From Gnetum montanum (Eukaryota > Streptophyta > Gnetopsida > Gnetales > Gnetaceae): a stretch of 64,000 nt of DNA. Below the pieces are notes generated by a model, which was given only the letters and a program-made list of their open reading frames with translations, did no database searches and was not told where the DNA came from. Shown in pieces: positions 33,001-44,604 of this stretch (position 1 is its first letter; every line of letters begins with the position of its first letter). Both the position numbers and the translations under genes were made by a program. Location of the stretch: positions 65,371-129,370 of the forward strand of contig MNCI01022131.1 in the NCBI GenBank assembly GCA_015680685.1, written 5' to 3'.

Positions 33001-33284
33001 AAGACATAATAAGATAGGTGTACAACTGAATCAGCAGAACCAGGAGATGTTTTAGCCGATGCCGATAAATCAGAGTTGCAGTTTATTCATTGCTAAAGAC
33101 AAATACAAAACCCGAACGCATAGAATTGGAGTCACAGAAATAAAATTTCAACTTCACATGGTCCAATGGTAAAAAGATAATTTCAACAATTTCTCACATA
33201 CAATAATGGTATGGATCCCTTGTTAAAGACCTATCATTAATTTAATTATCCCGAGTGAATTACTAAGGCTTTATACACAATGGG

Positions 33285-34827
33285 TAATTAAAAATCCTAA
33301 AATAAAAATAAAATAACAGTTGTATGAAGCTCTCATAATATTGAGATCTTGGATTTATTTTTCAAAAATTATTGTATAGGTTGTTGCCTATAAAATATTT
33401 GTAATATTTACAAATATCAATGTTAGCATAATTTCCTCCTAAATTTATGTATAACTTCCTAACTAGATTGGCAAGTAATATCTCCTAACTTGTTGGGCAA
33501 GTTATAACTTCCTTACTTGGGAGAGAAGTTAGCTAAGATATTTTAAAATATGTAACTACCTTTTGAACCCTATAAAAAGGCTTCAGGGGTAAGAAAAAAA
33601 GGAGATACTTGGGACTTTTTGGAGACCACACACATGGGAAGACTACTAGCTCTCACTTGAAGACAAACTTTGGGTCTTGGAAGAGCATTTGTAAGAAGAC
33701 ATTGTGAAAGATTTCTTGTAAGATGACTTGTTAAAGAGAACATTTCAACCTCTTTGTCATAGTCCTGTGAGTTATGCTAATTTTTTTTATTTTTTTTAAA
33801 TTGTTTAGCTAGTGGTTTAGATAGTATCATGCTTGGCAAGTAATTTTGGGATTTTTAGATTGCTCTTATTGTTCTTGTTGCATGATAGAAATTTCTATTA
33901 AAATTTTTCCATAGAAGCACTTGTGTTTGAAATCCTTAAGAGCATTTTAGTAGTGAATTTTATTATTGTGAAATGTATAAGAACTACTATTGAGATTGTT
34001 GTAAGAGAGCCTCTACATGTAGTCAAGCCGTTAAACGATTCAATAGTCAAGAGGGTTCAGAGAATCTTTGGTATTTTGATGGGACCAGAATAGCTTTCTT
34101 TTATCTTTAAAGTGAATCTCCATGGTATTTCAATTAGAAATTGTCAAGTCTTTTGAAGGTTCTATTGAATGCGATTTTTGACATCCATTATCTAGCCAAA
34201 ATGGAGTCTCATACGTGATAGTTTATGCAGCAATTTTTTGGTAGCATAGTAGGATTTTCTTGAATAAATTGCTTATTTAAGCCTTGGAAGTTTGAACAAT
34301 TCGTAGTTATTGAATTTGGGATAGCTTTATTGCAAAGTTTTTACTCGTATCATTTTACCTTATTTAAACATTTGAGGTCGTAATACAAATCTGCTTTCTT
34401 TCCTTTCTATTTCCATTGAATCTTGCTCTATTTCTAGTTTTCTTGTGGAACTATTTCTTTCTCTAGGAAAAATTAGAAGTAGATTCACGGAGTTGTGCTC
34501 AAATGTTTTTACAAAATTTTATTTGTTACAAGTAGGTATTATAAGGACTGCATAGACTAGGCAATTGAACAAAATAGGAACTTTCAACAACTCACAGTAC
34601 TTGGCAAAGTTGGCTGAATCTCTTTAAGATAAATCATTTGTAGTTTACACACAACGCAATCATTTCATTTTTCACAACGGCATACTGCAATAGCACACAC
34701 ACATACTCACATTAACTACTGAGTATATTTGGAGGTATCTGGGCCTTGGTATTGCTAGAGACCAAGAAGCACCTAAATCCTGTTCGAGAACACTTGTTGG
34801 TGGTTGCGTCCCAAACGGTCGCCAGCA
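33285..34827 (+). repeat. Constant 3' block of copy B
   Basis: Matches 25415-26905 almost throughout, including the TATA box (33571-33578), gtcatagtcctgtgagttatgc, gtttagatagtatcatgcttgg and the closing ggtcgcca. A few substitutions and small indels separate the copies. Confidence 0.88.
33571..33578 (+). promoter_or_regulatory. TATA box of copy B
   Basis: TATAAAAA in the same gaaccctataaaaaggcttcaggg context as copy A; no further promoter motif was recognised. Confidence 0.7.
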
Positions 34828-34832
34828 CTTTG

Positions 34833-34915
34833 ATTTCTCAATAAAATATATTAATGGTAAACATAATAGTCTAGTTGAATTCTTAACAAGAGAGTATCAA
34901 CTCTCCTAACTTTTC
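34833..34915 (+). pseudogene. EVE2 RNase H, right end
   Basis: Resumes immediately after the second target-site copy and encodes FSIKYINGKHNSLVEFLTRE, the closing RNase H motif (I.G..NSLADFLTRE) of Caulimoviridae. Together with 31040-31377 it shows that copy B split one domain. Confidence 0.9.
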
Positions 34916-35760
34916 ATGTTTTATGTTTTATCTACAGATATTTTTTAATAATGGAAGGTTGAACCCTTCTCTCCTCCCAACTTCTTAGGTATTGTAATAG
35001 AGATGAAATGCAAACGAAAACTTTACTCGAAGAACCACCCCAAGATCAATGGAAAACATGCTTCAATTGATATATACAGGATTTACTAACAACATTCCAA
35101 CATTCTAAGGTACACACACTAACATATCATGTAGGCCTTGTAGATCTAGATCCAAATCACAAGATTCTAGTTTCCACATCAATGGAACTCCATTGCCTAT
35201 ATTTCCACTATCAGCCTAGTCCATTCCATGTGTACAAAGTTGAATTCAATCCATGGATCCTTCCTAATGAAAATTTTTTGCTATGATGGAATCAATTCAG
35301 CCAAACTCCTACCTATTATCACCCATCATACCCTACTGACCTATATGAGCATCACAATGAACCCAATGGTGATTATTTGTTCTATGGGAATTTTCAAGAC
35401 AGGGCCTTCCATATTGAAAGGTTCTCTAAACCTACATCCTTTTTTGTTACTTCTTGTATTATCCAAAAAATAAATTGGAATGCACCCTATAGGTATTCTT
35501 TCTTTCATGAAATCTATATAGCCAATCATCATGACATCAACCAATAGTGTCTACTTAATTCTCTCCAACCTAGAACTTTACCACTAGCATGCCTTGATCA
35601 AAGGATGAACAATATGAGAAGATATGGAGCATTGTACAAATCACGCTATGATTTTGATGAGCCAAGTTCTCCAATTAATCCACATGTGTGGGACTCACCT
35701 CCACCAAATGATGTAGTTAGCTTGCATGGGAGTTATGATTCTCCTAGTGATTCTTAGTAC
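34916..35760 (+). pseudogene. EVE2 polyprotein C-terminal region
   Basis: A decayed coding region following RNase H. Between about 35220 and 35550 the frame reads FHVYKVEFNPWILPNENFLL, WNQFSQTPTYYHPSYPTDLYE, INWNAPYRYSFFHEIY, and near 35600-35640 RMNNMRRYGALYKSRYD. It is Trp/Tyr/Pro-rich and ends near 35757. I have an impression of similar tails in florendovirus-type endogenous caulimovirids, but I am not certain; function is unknown. It does not resemble the C-terminal part of EVE1. Confidence 0.5.
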
Positions 35761-35905
35761 TAAATAATGTTGATCGCTACTATGTACAGTAACCTACTTT
35801 TTAAAAGTATCTTTATGTCACATCATATGTGTTGTAACACACTAATATAGTGTGATATGAGTTTTCAAGAACTAACTACAGCGCTCAAAGTCCTTAGGCC
35901 TTAAG

Positions 35906-35917
35906 TATAAATATATG
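35906..35917 (+). promoter_or_regulatory. EVE2 TATA-like promoter element
   Basis: TATAAATATATG about 250 bases upstream of the primer-binding site and after the coding region, the place of the pregenomic RNA promoter in Caulimoviridae. The position supports it; activity is unknown. Confidence 0.5.
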
Positions 35918-36160
35918 TGTGTCTAAACCTAAGAGGCATCAAATTAGAGATATCCTAAGTGAAGCACATGACTCATTAGAAGCATTCCTACTCTAAGCAT
36001 CCCTCAACTGCTTCATTCTTATATCTTTGAGTATTCCTCAATGTTAATCATATAATCTTGGAGAAAGTTTCTATTTAGATCTCTACTTATTGTGATTGTT
36101 ATTTTTGCTAAACTATAAGTGAGTGTGGATACAAACGGTGTGAGCGATTTGGCTAAGAGT

Positions 36161-36178
36161 TGGTATTAGAGCCAAGTT
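36161..36178 (+). promoter_or_regulatory. EVE2 initiator-tRNA-Met primer-binding site
   Basis: TGGTATTAGAGCCAAGTT differs by one base (C to T) from the TGGTATCAGAGC sequence complementary to the 3' end of plant initiator tRNA-Met, the minus-strand primer of Caulimoviridae. It lies between the C-terminal coding region and the movement protein, as in circular pararetroviral genomes. Confidence 0.85.
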
Positions 36179-36533
36179 CTAGCTTGCTTCCTTTCTTGCT
36201 ACATGTGATTTGAGGTTCTATTTCCTATGTGACAAGTTGTTGTTATTGGAGAATTATTGTACTGGAAGACTCAGCAAAGGCATAAGATGCAGAGTAAGAC
36301 TATTGTTGAAGGTGAAGTAAGTCGTAGTGTCATACTAAGTTAGGTCCTCTAAGAACTCTCCTATCCTTGATCATGGCTTCATCCAGGAATGTATCAAGTA
36401 CCTCTCATTCATCTTACACATGAAGCTTATCTCATTATTGTACCACCACATCATGCTCCATGTTACCACTACTTCCTAAGCAACACAAGATCTATCTGCT
36501 TAGTAGCTTAAATTCCCTATAATCATTTCAAGT
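36179..36533 (+). other. EVE2 leader
   Basis: Between primer site and movement protein. No protein was recognised. The sequence is noncoding or too decayed to read. Confidence 0.45.
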
Positions 36534-37080
36534 ATGGATTTTAGTGAATCCGATATAGAAATTTTTCGATCAGGTTTGTGCCCAATCTCACTTTATTTTT
36601 TCACCCTAGGGAAGGTTGAGGATTGGAAAAGAAAAGGATATAATTATGTGCATATTGGAGAACTAGATATCCATATCCATCCTCACTTTAACTATCACCT
36701 TAGGAACCCTTACTAGATTACTATGGTAGATAAAAGATTCAAACACTTTAAGGATGCCATCATAACTCATGCACAAAAATGGTTAGAAATAGATTCTTTG
36801 GTTGTAACACTTCCCAACTTCACTTTCTCACTCGTGGTAAAAACTTATGTAATTCTCTTATGCTTATAGTTTGCATGTCAATAGAAATGCATTATGGAAG
36901 TATGTATGCTACTATAAGAGATATGTTCTGTTTTAAGTTGTTTTCAATATCAATTGTATCAACGAACATAGAATATGGGACATATATTAATACATAAGAT
37001 CTTCCAATCCACATGCTCTATTCCCAAATAGATGATATGTTAGAATACTTCTATGATTTCATTCCTTCTAGTAAATGAGG
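36534..37080 (+). pseudogene. EVE2 movement protein remnant
   Basis: The open stretch 36534-36716 encodes WKRKGYNYVHIGELDIHIH and PHFNYHL, clearly homologous to the WKGQNHNYIHIGQLDI part of the EVE1 movement protein. Then come stops, followed by VVTLPNFTFSLV- and YGSMYATIRDMFCFKLFS-like pieces (36800-36940) corresponding to later parts of the 30K domain. Homology to EVE1 at this gene rules out an ordinary Ty3 retrotransposon, which has no movement protein. Confidence 0.82.
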
Positions 37081-38323
37081 ACATTTAGGAAAACATAGAT
37101 ACAAAGTTACTCTTAAGACTTCTAGGTTCACAAAGTAAGATCCATTAAGTGTAGATAATCTTCTAGAACTAAGTAGTAGAGTCATCCTTCCTAATATACT
37201 AGGATCTACTACACTAATCCCTCAACATAGATCATTTAGATTAGGAGAAGCTTCTAAACCTAAGCCTAATCTAGAAGAAAATATGATATCTCTATTCAAA
37301 GCATTAGGTATAACCATGCACATCAATAAAATCCATAGTGAATCTTTCACAAAACCATAGATTGTAGAAGAACCTATAGATGATGCCAAAGGAAAACAAC
37401 CTGTCCATGAGGTAGAATCCAACCCCATGAAAAATCCATCTTGTACACACCCTTCTACACAAAAGCATGGAAACTTGTACCATTGTACAGAATGTCACAC
37501 CTTACTTAAGATCAACATGAATAGAACTATTGAAAGCTCTAAAGACTAGTCAAATAAAGAACATGCCCCTCATGTTAATGCAACAAAGCAGCAAAAAGAA
37601 ATAACCCATACAATGTACTAAAAGTTATCCATAGATCCACCTATAGATACAATAAAATTACAAAACTAGAGCAATACTCATTTATCTAGTGTTTTATTCT
37701 CTTCTTGTAAATGCTTTTTAGAAGTAATGAAAACATAAAATAAAATAGATATTATTGAAAAAGCCTCAGGAAATTGGATCCCCAAACACAAACCTCAACC
37801 AAGTCTGCAAAAGGACACTACAATCCCTACTTATCATACTAATGCAAACTCTCCATCTAAAATAGCAAAAATTGTCTCTAGGACTAGATCTACAACATCT
37901 AGACCAAAATCCATAGTTGCTCAAAAAGGAAAAGGAAAGGTGATCAATGTCAATGAAGGGTCATCTCAAGTTATGGACTATGAAACTAGAGGAGACAAAG
38001 AATGAGCTTAACTAGTACCATTCCTTGAAAGTGAAGAATACCTTAGAGTATCTTCAAGACTTCTAAGCAAAAAATATCCCAAATGCTACATGGATAAACT
38101 AGAACCAATAGATAGATAGAAAGTTATTGATAAAATTAATGGTGATATAGATAGAAAAGTCATGTTAGAAAGAAAATCAACATAACATGCAATACAAAAT
38201 TGTGTGCTTAATTTCATAGAAAATCTCAAGAGATGGTGGAACTAGATTGATCCTAACATTTGTACAAAACTATTAGACAAACCACCCATCTTATTCAATA
38301 ATTCCATAACAAAATAATTTGCA
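37081..38323 (+). pseudogene. EVE2 linker and capsid start; right end
   Basis: Weakly coding, Ser/Pro/Lys-rich linker (37340-37980), then a capsid entry (about 38010-38320). The last roughly 65 bases (38255-38323, ccatcttattcaataattccataacaaaa) repeat 28250-28325. The relic therefore starts and ends at nearly the same place in capsid: it is a circularly permuted copy about one genome long. The 36-bp minisatellite resumes at the end. Confidence 0.65.
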
Positions 38324-38385
38324 TACCTAGATGCCTTGATCTGTAACACAATAGCATTCCACCTAGATGCCTTGATCTTCCCTCA
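38324..38385. repeat. Minisatellite of about 36 bp, right of EVE2
   Basis: About two units of acctagatgccttgatctgtaacacaatagc type, the same as 28075-28258 on the left of EVE2. Confidence 0.65.
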
Positions 38386-38980
38386 TTGGTGGTAATTTGT
38401 CCTTGAGTTATTCTCATCCCAAATTTAAAAGTAGGTTCAATGCACCTATATATTTGAGCCCTCATGGTCACAAGTTCATTGAAATTGGTTATTGCCCATA
38501 ATGACTTGAGACCTTTTAAATATAGTAGGGAATTCATTTCTCACACTGACCTTAGAATTTTTAAATAGTAAAATGTTTTCACATGCTAACTTCACCTCAC
38601 ATTATTATAATCTCTACCTAGAGCCAAAATTGATCTATATATCTCTTAAACGAAATCTTCCAAAATAGTTGTTTGAAAACCTTTGATAAAGCTACAAGAA
38701 GTTCAAGGCCTTTTTGAACTTCTCTATCAAAAGAAGCTTTGTTAACATATCTACTACAAATCAAAATGCTTGAACTTAGCATATGCTTCTTCATTGCAGC
38801 TACTAACTTGAAACAATGATGGTAGACATTCCTTAGTTTTCTTGGTATTGGCATGTTTGAATACTTGCATGCATCCTCATGTTTCGAGCTATCCAACTTC
38901 ACTATTTCCATCAATTATATTGATAACTTCATTACAAATCTCTACTACACCTTGTTCCATTACCTTAATTGGACTTCCAT
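38386..38980. other. No supported gene
   Basis: Open stretches on the minus strand (38618-38914) show no recognisable protein. The sequence is AT-rich and unassigned. Confidence 0.45.
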
Positions 38981-40541
38981 GGAGAACTCCTTTCTAGGCC
39001 TAACTGGGGTATTAAATCACCCCATTAACTCATGTGTGACAACCCAAATCGTACCATGGTCATGCTATGACATGACCATGGCCATTCCACCATGGCATGG
39101 TTTTATGTTATTTTATTATGTCTATTTTCTAATGCCCATTTTGGTATTCAAAGAGAAAAATATTATTTCTACACCCATTTCATTTTTGCATTTAGGCATT
39201 CATCCTACATACCATTGCCTAAAAAAATGGGTTAAGTTTCTTTTTGCAGAGCATGTGAAAGATTATGATCCAACAACAAAAGGCAAACACTATGCAGGTG
39301 TCCCAATCTCATTTATATTCATTTTTGCTAGGCTTTTCCAAACCCATTTATTTATTTATATTATTATTTTAAGAAGAGCTTTTCTAGATTCTGAATGGTT
39401 GGCATGTGAATACAAAAGTTGCTAAGAAAATTTTTAAACAAATAATGGTCTTATATGAGGCCCTGAAAGAGGAGACCAAAAAAAATTAATCATGCCTCAA
39501 CACAATTTAATGTATAAGGATTGGAAATCGAGGATACAACTTCTAGCATATACATATCTCTTTTTTCCAATTTATATTCATTTGAAAAAATTTAGCCTAT
39601 TATATTTGTGGTTAATTTTTTTCATAGCTTCACATTATCAAATAAATATTTTTATTAAAACTTTTCTTTCTTCTCAATATGTATTTTTATGTAAAATAGT
39701 TCTTGATTCCATGTCTACCATTTTGAAGAAAAGATATTTAGATACCTCTAATTTTCATTGACTAGTTGCAGTTCATTACAATGACAATATTAGGTCCTTA
39801 TCTTAGTAAGTTATTAAGAACTAGTTCATAATGTTAATAATTGAGGATGTTCATAATGCTAAGAAATTTACAAGCATATTTTCTTGGGGAACATGATATT
39901 TCTAGTATTTTATTTGTTGCTCATGTATATGTTATTCCTTAAATCATGTAGGATTTATCCTGCATGTTGGATTGCATAATACTAAAATTTGGTGTACCTA
40001 TTTCTCATTTTTGTATTGGATATCATTTGGTTATGCAATGTTAATCCCATATATTGAGTTATGCAAGGAACTATTAACCTAGTAATACGGGGTGCATGGA
40101 ATTAGATATAGGTGATTCATGATCTTACTCTTGGGAGTAAGAAAATAAAGAGAAGAGAAAGCCCAGAAAAAATGAATATAAATGAGATTGGGAAAGTCCA
40201 AAAAAAATGAATATTAATGACATTGGATAGCCTGCATTATTTTTACCATTTGCTACTAGATCATTAGCCTTTACATGCTTTGTAAAAAAAATTTAACTTG
40301 TATTTTCTTGATAGTTGTATGCAAGATGAATTCTGAAGTGCAGAAAAGAAATGAGCACGGAAATGATACTTTTCTTTTGAATACCCAAATGGGCATAAGG
40401 AAATAGGTATAATAAAATAACATAAATCCATGTCATGGTAGCATGGCATGCCCATAGCATGATCATGGTACAACATTAGCTACCCATGTGAGTCAATGGG
40501 GTGAATTAATACCACAATTGGGCCTAAAAAGAAGTTTCCTA
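38981..40541. mobile_element. Long terminal-inverted-repeat (foldback) element, 1.56 kb
   Basis: The left arm 38981-39288 and the right arm 40243-40541 are diverged reverse complements of about 300 bp (shared blocks: tttMtaggccYaa.t.gggtatta, gttattttattat, tgcccat.t.ggtattcaaa, gcatgtRaaaggYt.atgatc). About 950 bp of AT-rich DNA without a gene lies between. This is the layout of a foldback or MITE-like non-autonomous DNA element; an inverted duplication is the alternative. No target-site duplication could be fixed. Confidence 0.68.
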
Positions 40542-40934
40542 AACCTCCACCATTAGTGCATACTTCCCTAACATCTTGTGTTTAGTGTCCATGCTAGATC
40601 TCTACATTGTCATGTAGAAACTTGTTGACTAGTATTATGCCATTGTCATTGTTGGTGCTGCCCTAGATACCAATATGGATACTACCTATCATAGCAATCT
40701 CACTAAGTACCTACAATTATTTGAATGCACTTTCATGATGGGACAAGGTTGTCGTTGTTTCCATTAGGCAATTACCAAGCCTATGATGTGGTAGGTGAGG
40801 GCATGGATATGCATGATGTGAATAGTTTATTGATATACATGGATAATGTATCATCATGCCCATGGATGTATTTCATGTTGAGATGATTTCATACTCATGC
40901 TAATGATGTTAGATTGAGACTTGCATATGCTAGC
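40542..40934. other. No supported gene
   Basis: Unassigned sequence between the inverted-repeat element and the tandem array. One short coding-like piece on the + strand (40640-40760) has no recognisable family. Confidence 0.4.
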
Positions 40935-43900
40935 ATCTCCTACAAACTATGAAAGGATGCAACTATCACTCACCCATATTCCCAACAAAAATTCATTCAA
41001 ACCAAAAGGCTCAACAATTGATTGTAATTTGATGCTATCGGAAGGAGGATGGTCATTTGAAAGGCTCAAGGTCAACCAAAAGGCATTAAGACCTTCTCGT
41101 TGCAAATAATTGCTTAGAGATTTTGGCTTCCAAATGGCAAAGGGTCATCTGGGTGAAAATTCTAGGTAAAGTGTGAGGCCATGTGACTAGCACCCTCTCA
41201 TAGTCCCTACCAAAAGGCACTTAGACCTTCTGGAAAGATTCAATTGCTCCAAGATCCTAGCTTCCAGAAGGTAGAGAGCCATCTACATGCAAATTCTAGT
41301 AGAACTACCAGTGAGAGTGACTAGCACCCACCTACAGTTCTAATTGGAAGGTAGTAGGGGCTTGTAGAAGGTAACAATTGCTTCTAATTTCATGCTACCA
41401 AAAGGAAGATGGTCACCCAGAAGGCTCAAGATCAATTGAAAGGCATTAAGACCTTCTGGTTACAAATAATTGCTTAGAGATCATAGATTTCGAATGGCAA
41501 AGGGTCATCTAGTTACAAATTCTAGTTGAAGTGTGAGACCATGTGACTAGCACCCTCTTACAATTCCTACTAGAAGGCACTCAGATCTTTTGAAAGGGTT
41601 TAATTACTCCAAGATCATAGCTACCAAAAGGTAGAGAGCCATCTGGATGCAAAGTCTAGCAGAGCTACAAGTGGGTGTTCCTAGCATCCACCCGTAGTCC
41701 CAAACAAAAGGTAGATGAGCTTCTAAAAGGTAACAATTACTTTTAATTTAATGTTACCAAAAGGAAGATGATCATCTAGAAGTCTCAAGATCAACCAAAA
41801 GGCATTAATATAATTCAGTTGCAAATAATTTCTTAGAAAGCATGGCTTTCAGATGGCATAGGATCATCTGATTGCAAATTCTAGCTAAAGTTCAAGGCCA
41901 TGCGACTAGTACCCTCCTGTAGTTCGTACAAGAAGGCACTCAAACCTTCCAAAAGGGTTCAATTTCTTCAAGATTCTAGCTAGCAAAAGACAAAGAGCCA
42001 TGTGGATGCAAATTCTAGTAGAGCTCTAAGTGGGTGCAACTAGCACCCACATGCAATCCCAACTGGAAGGTAGCCAGGCATTTTAAAAGGTAACAATTGC
42101 TTGTAATTTAATGCTACCAAAAAGAAAATGATCATTTGAAAGGCTCAAGATCAACAGAAGGCATTAAGAGCTTCCAACTATGAATTGTTTCTTGGAGATC
42201 ATGCCTTCCTAATGGCAAATGGTCAATCAGTTGCAAATTCTAACTACAGTGCAAGGCTATGCAACTAGCACCCTCCTATAGCCCCTACCAAAAGGTACTT
42301 AGACCTTCTAAAAGGGTTCAATGGCTTCAAGATCCTAGCTACCAAAAGGCAAATAGCCAACTAGATGCAAATTCTACTAGAGCTGTGAGTAGGCATGACT
42401 AGCACCCATCCATAGTCCCAACTAGAAGGTAGTTGGGGCTTTCAAAAGGTAAAAATTTCTTGTGATTTGATGCTACCAGAAGGAAGATTGTCAACCAGAA
42501 ATCATTAAAACCTTCCAATGGTGAATAATTACTTGGATACCATGGCTTTCAAATGGTAGAGGATCATTTGGTTGTAAATTCTAGTTGAACTGTAAGGCTA
42601 TGCAACTAGCATCCTCCTATGGTCCCTACCAGAAGGCACTCAGATCCTCCAGAAGGGTTCAATTTCTCCAAGATCCTGGCTACCAAAATGTAGAGAGCCA
42701 TCTAGATGCAAATTCTACCAAATCTATGAGTGGGTGTGACTAGCACCCACTTGCAGTTCCAATTGGATGGGAGTCGAGCCTTTCAAAAGTTAACAGTTGC
42801 TTGTAATTTGATGCTACTAAAAGGAAGATGGTTATCTCAAAGGTTCAAGATCAACTAAAAGGCATTCAGACCTTTCAATTACAAATAATTACTTGAATAT
42901 TGTGGCTTCCAAATGGCAAAGGATCTTCTAGTTGCAAATTCTAGCTAAAGTGCAAGGCCATGTAGCTAGCATCCTACAGTAGCCCTTACTAGAAGATAAT
43001 TAGACCTTTCAGAAGAGTTCAATTGCTCCAAGATCCTAGCTTCTAGTAGGTAGAGAGCCATCTAGATGCCACTAGTACCCACCCATAGTTTCAACTAGAA
43101 AGTAGCTAGGCCTTTCAATACATAACAATTACTTATAATTTGATGCTACCAGAAGGAGGATGGTCATCTAGAAGGCTCAAGATCAATAAAAATGCATTGA
43201 TACCTTTTGGTTGCAAATAATTTCTTTGATATTGTTGTTTCCTAATGGTAGAGGATCATCTTATTGCAAATTCTAGCTGAACTACAAGGTCATGTCACTA
43301 GCATTCTCCTGCAATCCCTATCAAAAGGTACTCAGATCTTCTAGCTAGGTTGAATTGCTCCAATATCCTAAATTCTAGAAGGCAAATAGCCATTTGGATG
43401 CAAATTCTAGTGGAGCTGCAAGTGGGTGCGGCTAGCACCCTCCTGCAATCCCAACCTGGAGGTAGCCAGTCCTTCCAAAAGTGAAAAATTGCTTGTAATT
43501 TGATGTTATTGGAAGGAGAATGGCTATCAAGAACGCTCACTATCAACAAGAAGGAATTAAGACCTTTTTTGTGAATAATTGGTTGGAAATCATGGCTTCT
43601 AGAAGGCAATGGATTATCTGGTTGCAAATTCTAGCTTAACTATGATGTAGTACAACTATCACTCTCCTACAATCCCTACCAGAAGGTACTCACACCTTCC
43701 AAAAGGGAATAATTTCTTGTAATTGGATGCTACCAAAAGGAGGATAGTCATCCAGAAAACTCAAGATTAATCGAAAGGCATTTAGACCTTCCAATTTTGA
43801 ATAATTTCTTAGAGATCGTGGCTTTTGAAAGGTAATGGATTATCTAGTTCCAAATACTAGTTGAACTACAAGGTAGTGCAACTAGCACCCTCCTATAGTT

Positions 43901-43985
43901 CTAAATATAGGAACTCAAACCTTTTAGTAGGGAACAATTACTTGGAATTTTAGGCTATTGGAAGGAAGAGGATCATTCGGAGGAC
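40935..43985. repeat. Tandem array, period about 360 bp, 8-9 units
   Basis: The landmark ctaccagaaggcactcagacc recurs at about 41207, 41567, 41926, 42286, 42627, 42987, 43317 and 43677 (spacing mostly 360, twice shorter). Each unit contains further internal similarity: ccaRaaggta/aagaagg motifs, gaaggcattaagacctt, gcaaattctagYtgaa and actagcacccWcctRYag occur twice per unit in diverged form. No coding. It is a satellite-like array. Confidence 0.92.
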
Positions 43986-44033
43986 CATTATGACTTTCTT
44001 ATCCCTAAAACCAAAACCTTAGTGATTTTCTTA

Positions 44034-44103
44034 CCCTAAACCCTAAATTAATGCTATGGTTTCATAATCCTAAACCCTAAACCCTAAATTCTAAATCCTA
44101 AAG
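44034..44103. repeat. Interstitial telomere-like repeat
   Basis: CCCTAAACCCTAAA at 44034-44047 and, after about 20 bases, CCTAAACCCTAAACCCTAAA at 44069-44088 with degenerate copies to 44103. CCCTAAA is the plant telomere unit. It stands about 50 bp beyond the end of the 360-bp array. Confidence 0.85.
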
Positions 44104-44523
44104 TAATGTTATGGTTCAAACCTAATGTAACACAATGTTTAAATCAACATCTAACATTAAATCATAAATTAAAATCACATACTTTTTCTAATAATAAACA
44201 TGAAAAATTTTATGATTCCTATTGTCCTTCTTATGTTTCCTAGTTATCATACTTAACCTTCATCTAATGACTATTCATAACTTTTCCAATTAAATACTAA
44301 TTTTAAAACACAAGTGATGGTATCCCAAGAGATTCTTGTACCTTAGGTGGTAATTTTTAGTCTTCACTATTATATGATTTAAGTATTTTTTAATATCATT
44401 ATTCATCTTAATTTCTAGTTCTTATATAACCTATGGTACCTATATGAAATACATGCAAGATAGAGCTAGTACTCTTCCAACATGAAAAATTTTACAATTT
44501 CTAATGTCATTCTAAGGTGTCCA

Positions 44524-44604
44524 ACTCATCATAGTTAACTATCATCCAATACTCATCATAGTTAACTATCATCCAATACTCATCATAGATAATTATCCTC
44601 CAAT
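44524..44604. repeat. 27-bp direct repeat, three units
   Basis: Two identical units ACTCATCATAGTTAACTATC... starting at 44524 and 44551, and a diverged third at 44578. No function evident. Confidence 0.9.

Larger units (their letters stand above)
31378..34827 (+). mobile_element. Copy B of the host-gene-carrying LTR-like family, inside EVE2
   Basis: 3450 bp, flanked by the exact duplication CTTTG (31373-31377 and 34828-34832). It begins TGTTGGCACATTTTGGCCAT and ends GGTCGCCAGCA. It interrupts EVE2 RNase H: the domain reads up to 31377 and resumes at 34833. The constant 3' block (33285-34827) closely matches copy A. The interior (about 31420-33280) differs from copies A and C and carries a RuvB-like helicase fragment. 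The insertion must be younger than EVE2. Confidence 0.88.

Noticed and set aside
31040-34915. Two separate RNase H remnants
   Set aside because: The left part stops exactly at the 5-bp target site of copy B and the right part starts exactly after its duplicate, so one domain was split.
38853-39425. 190-codon open frame on the + strand
   Set aside because: It runs into the left arm of the inverted-repeat element, is AT-driven (Phe/Ile/Tyr/Leu-rich) and shows no domain.
40935-43985. CRISPR-like or coding interpretation of the regular repeats
   Set aside because: The whole unit repeats at about 360 bp without a short conserved repeat separated by unique spacers; this is a plant satellite-type array.
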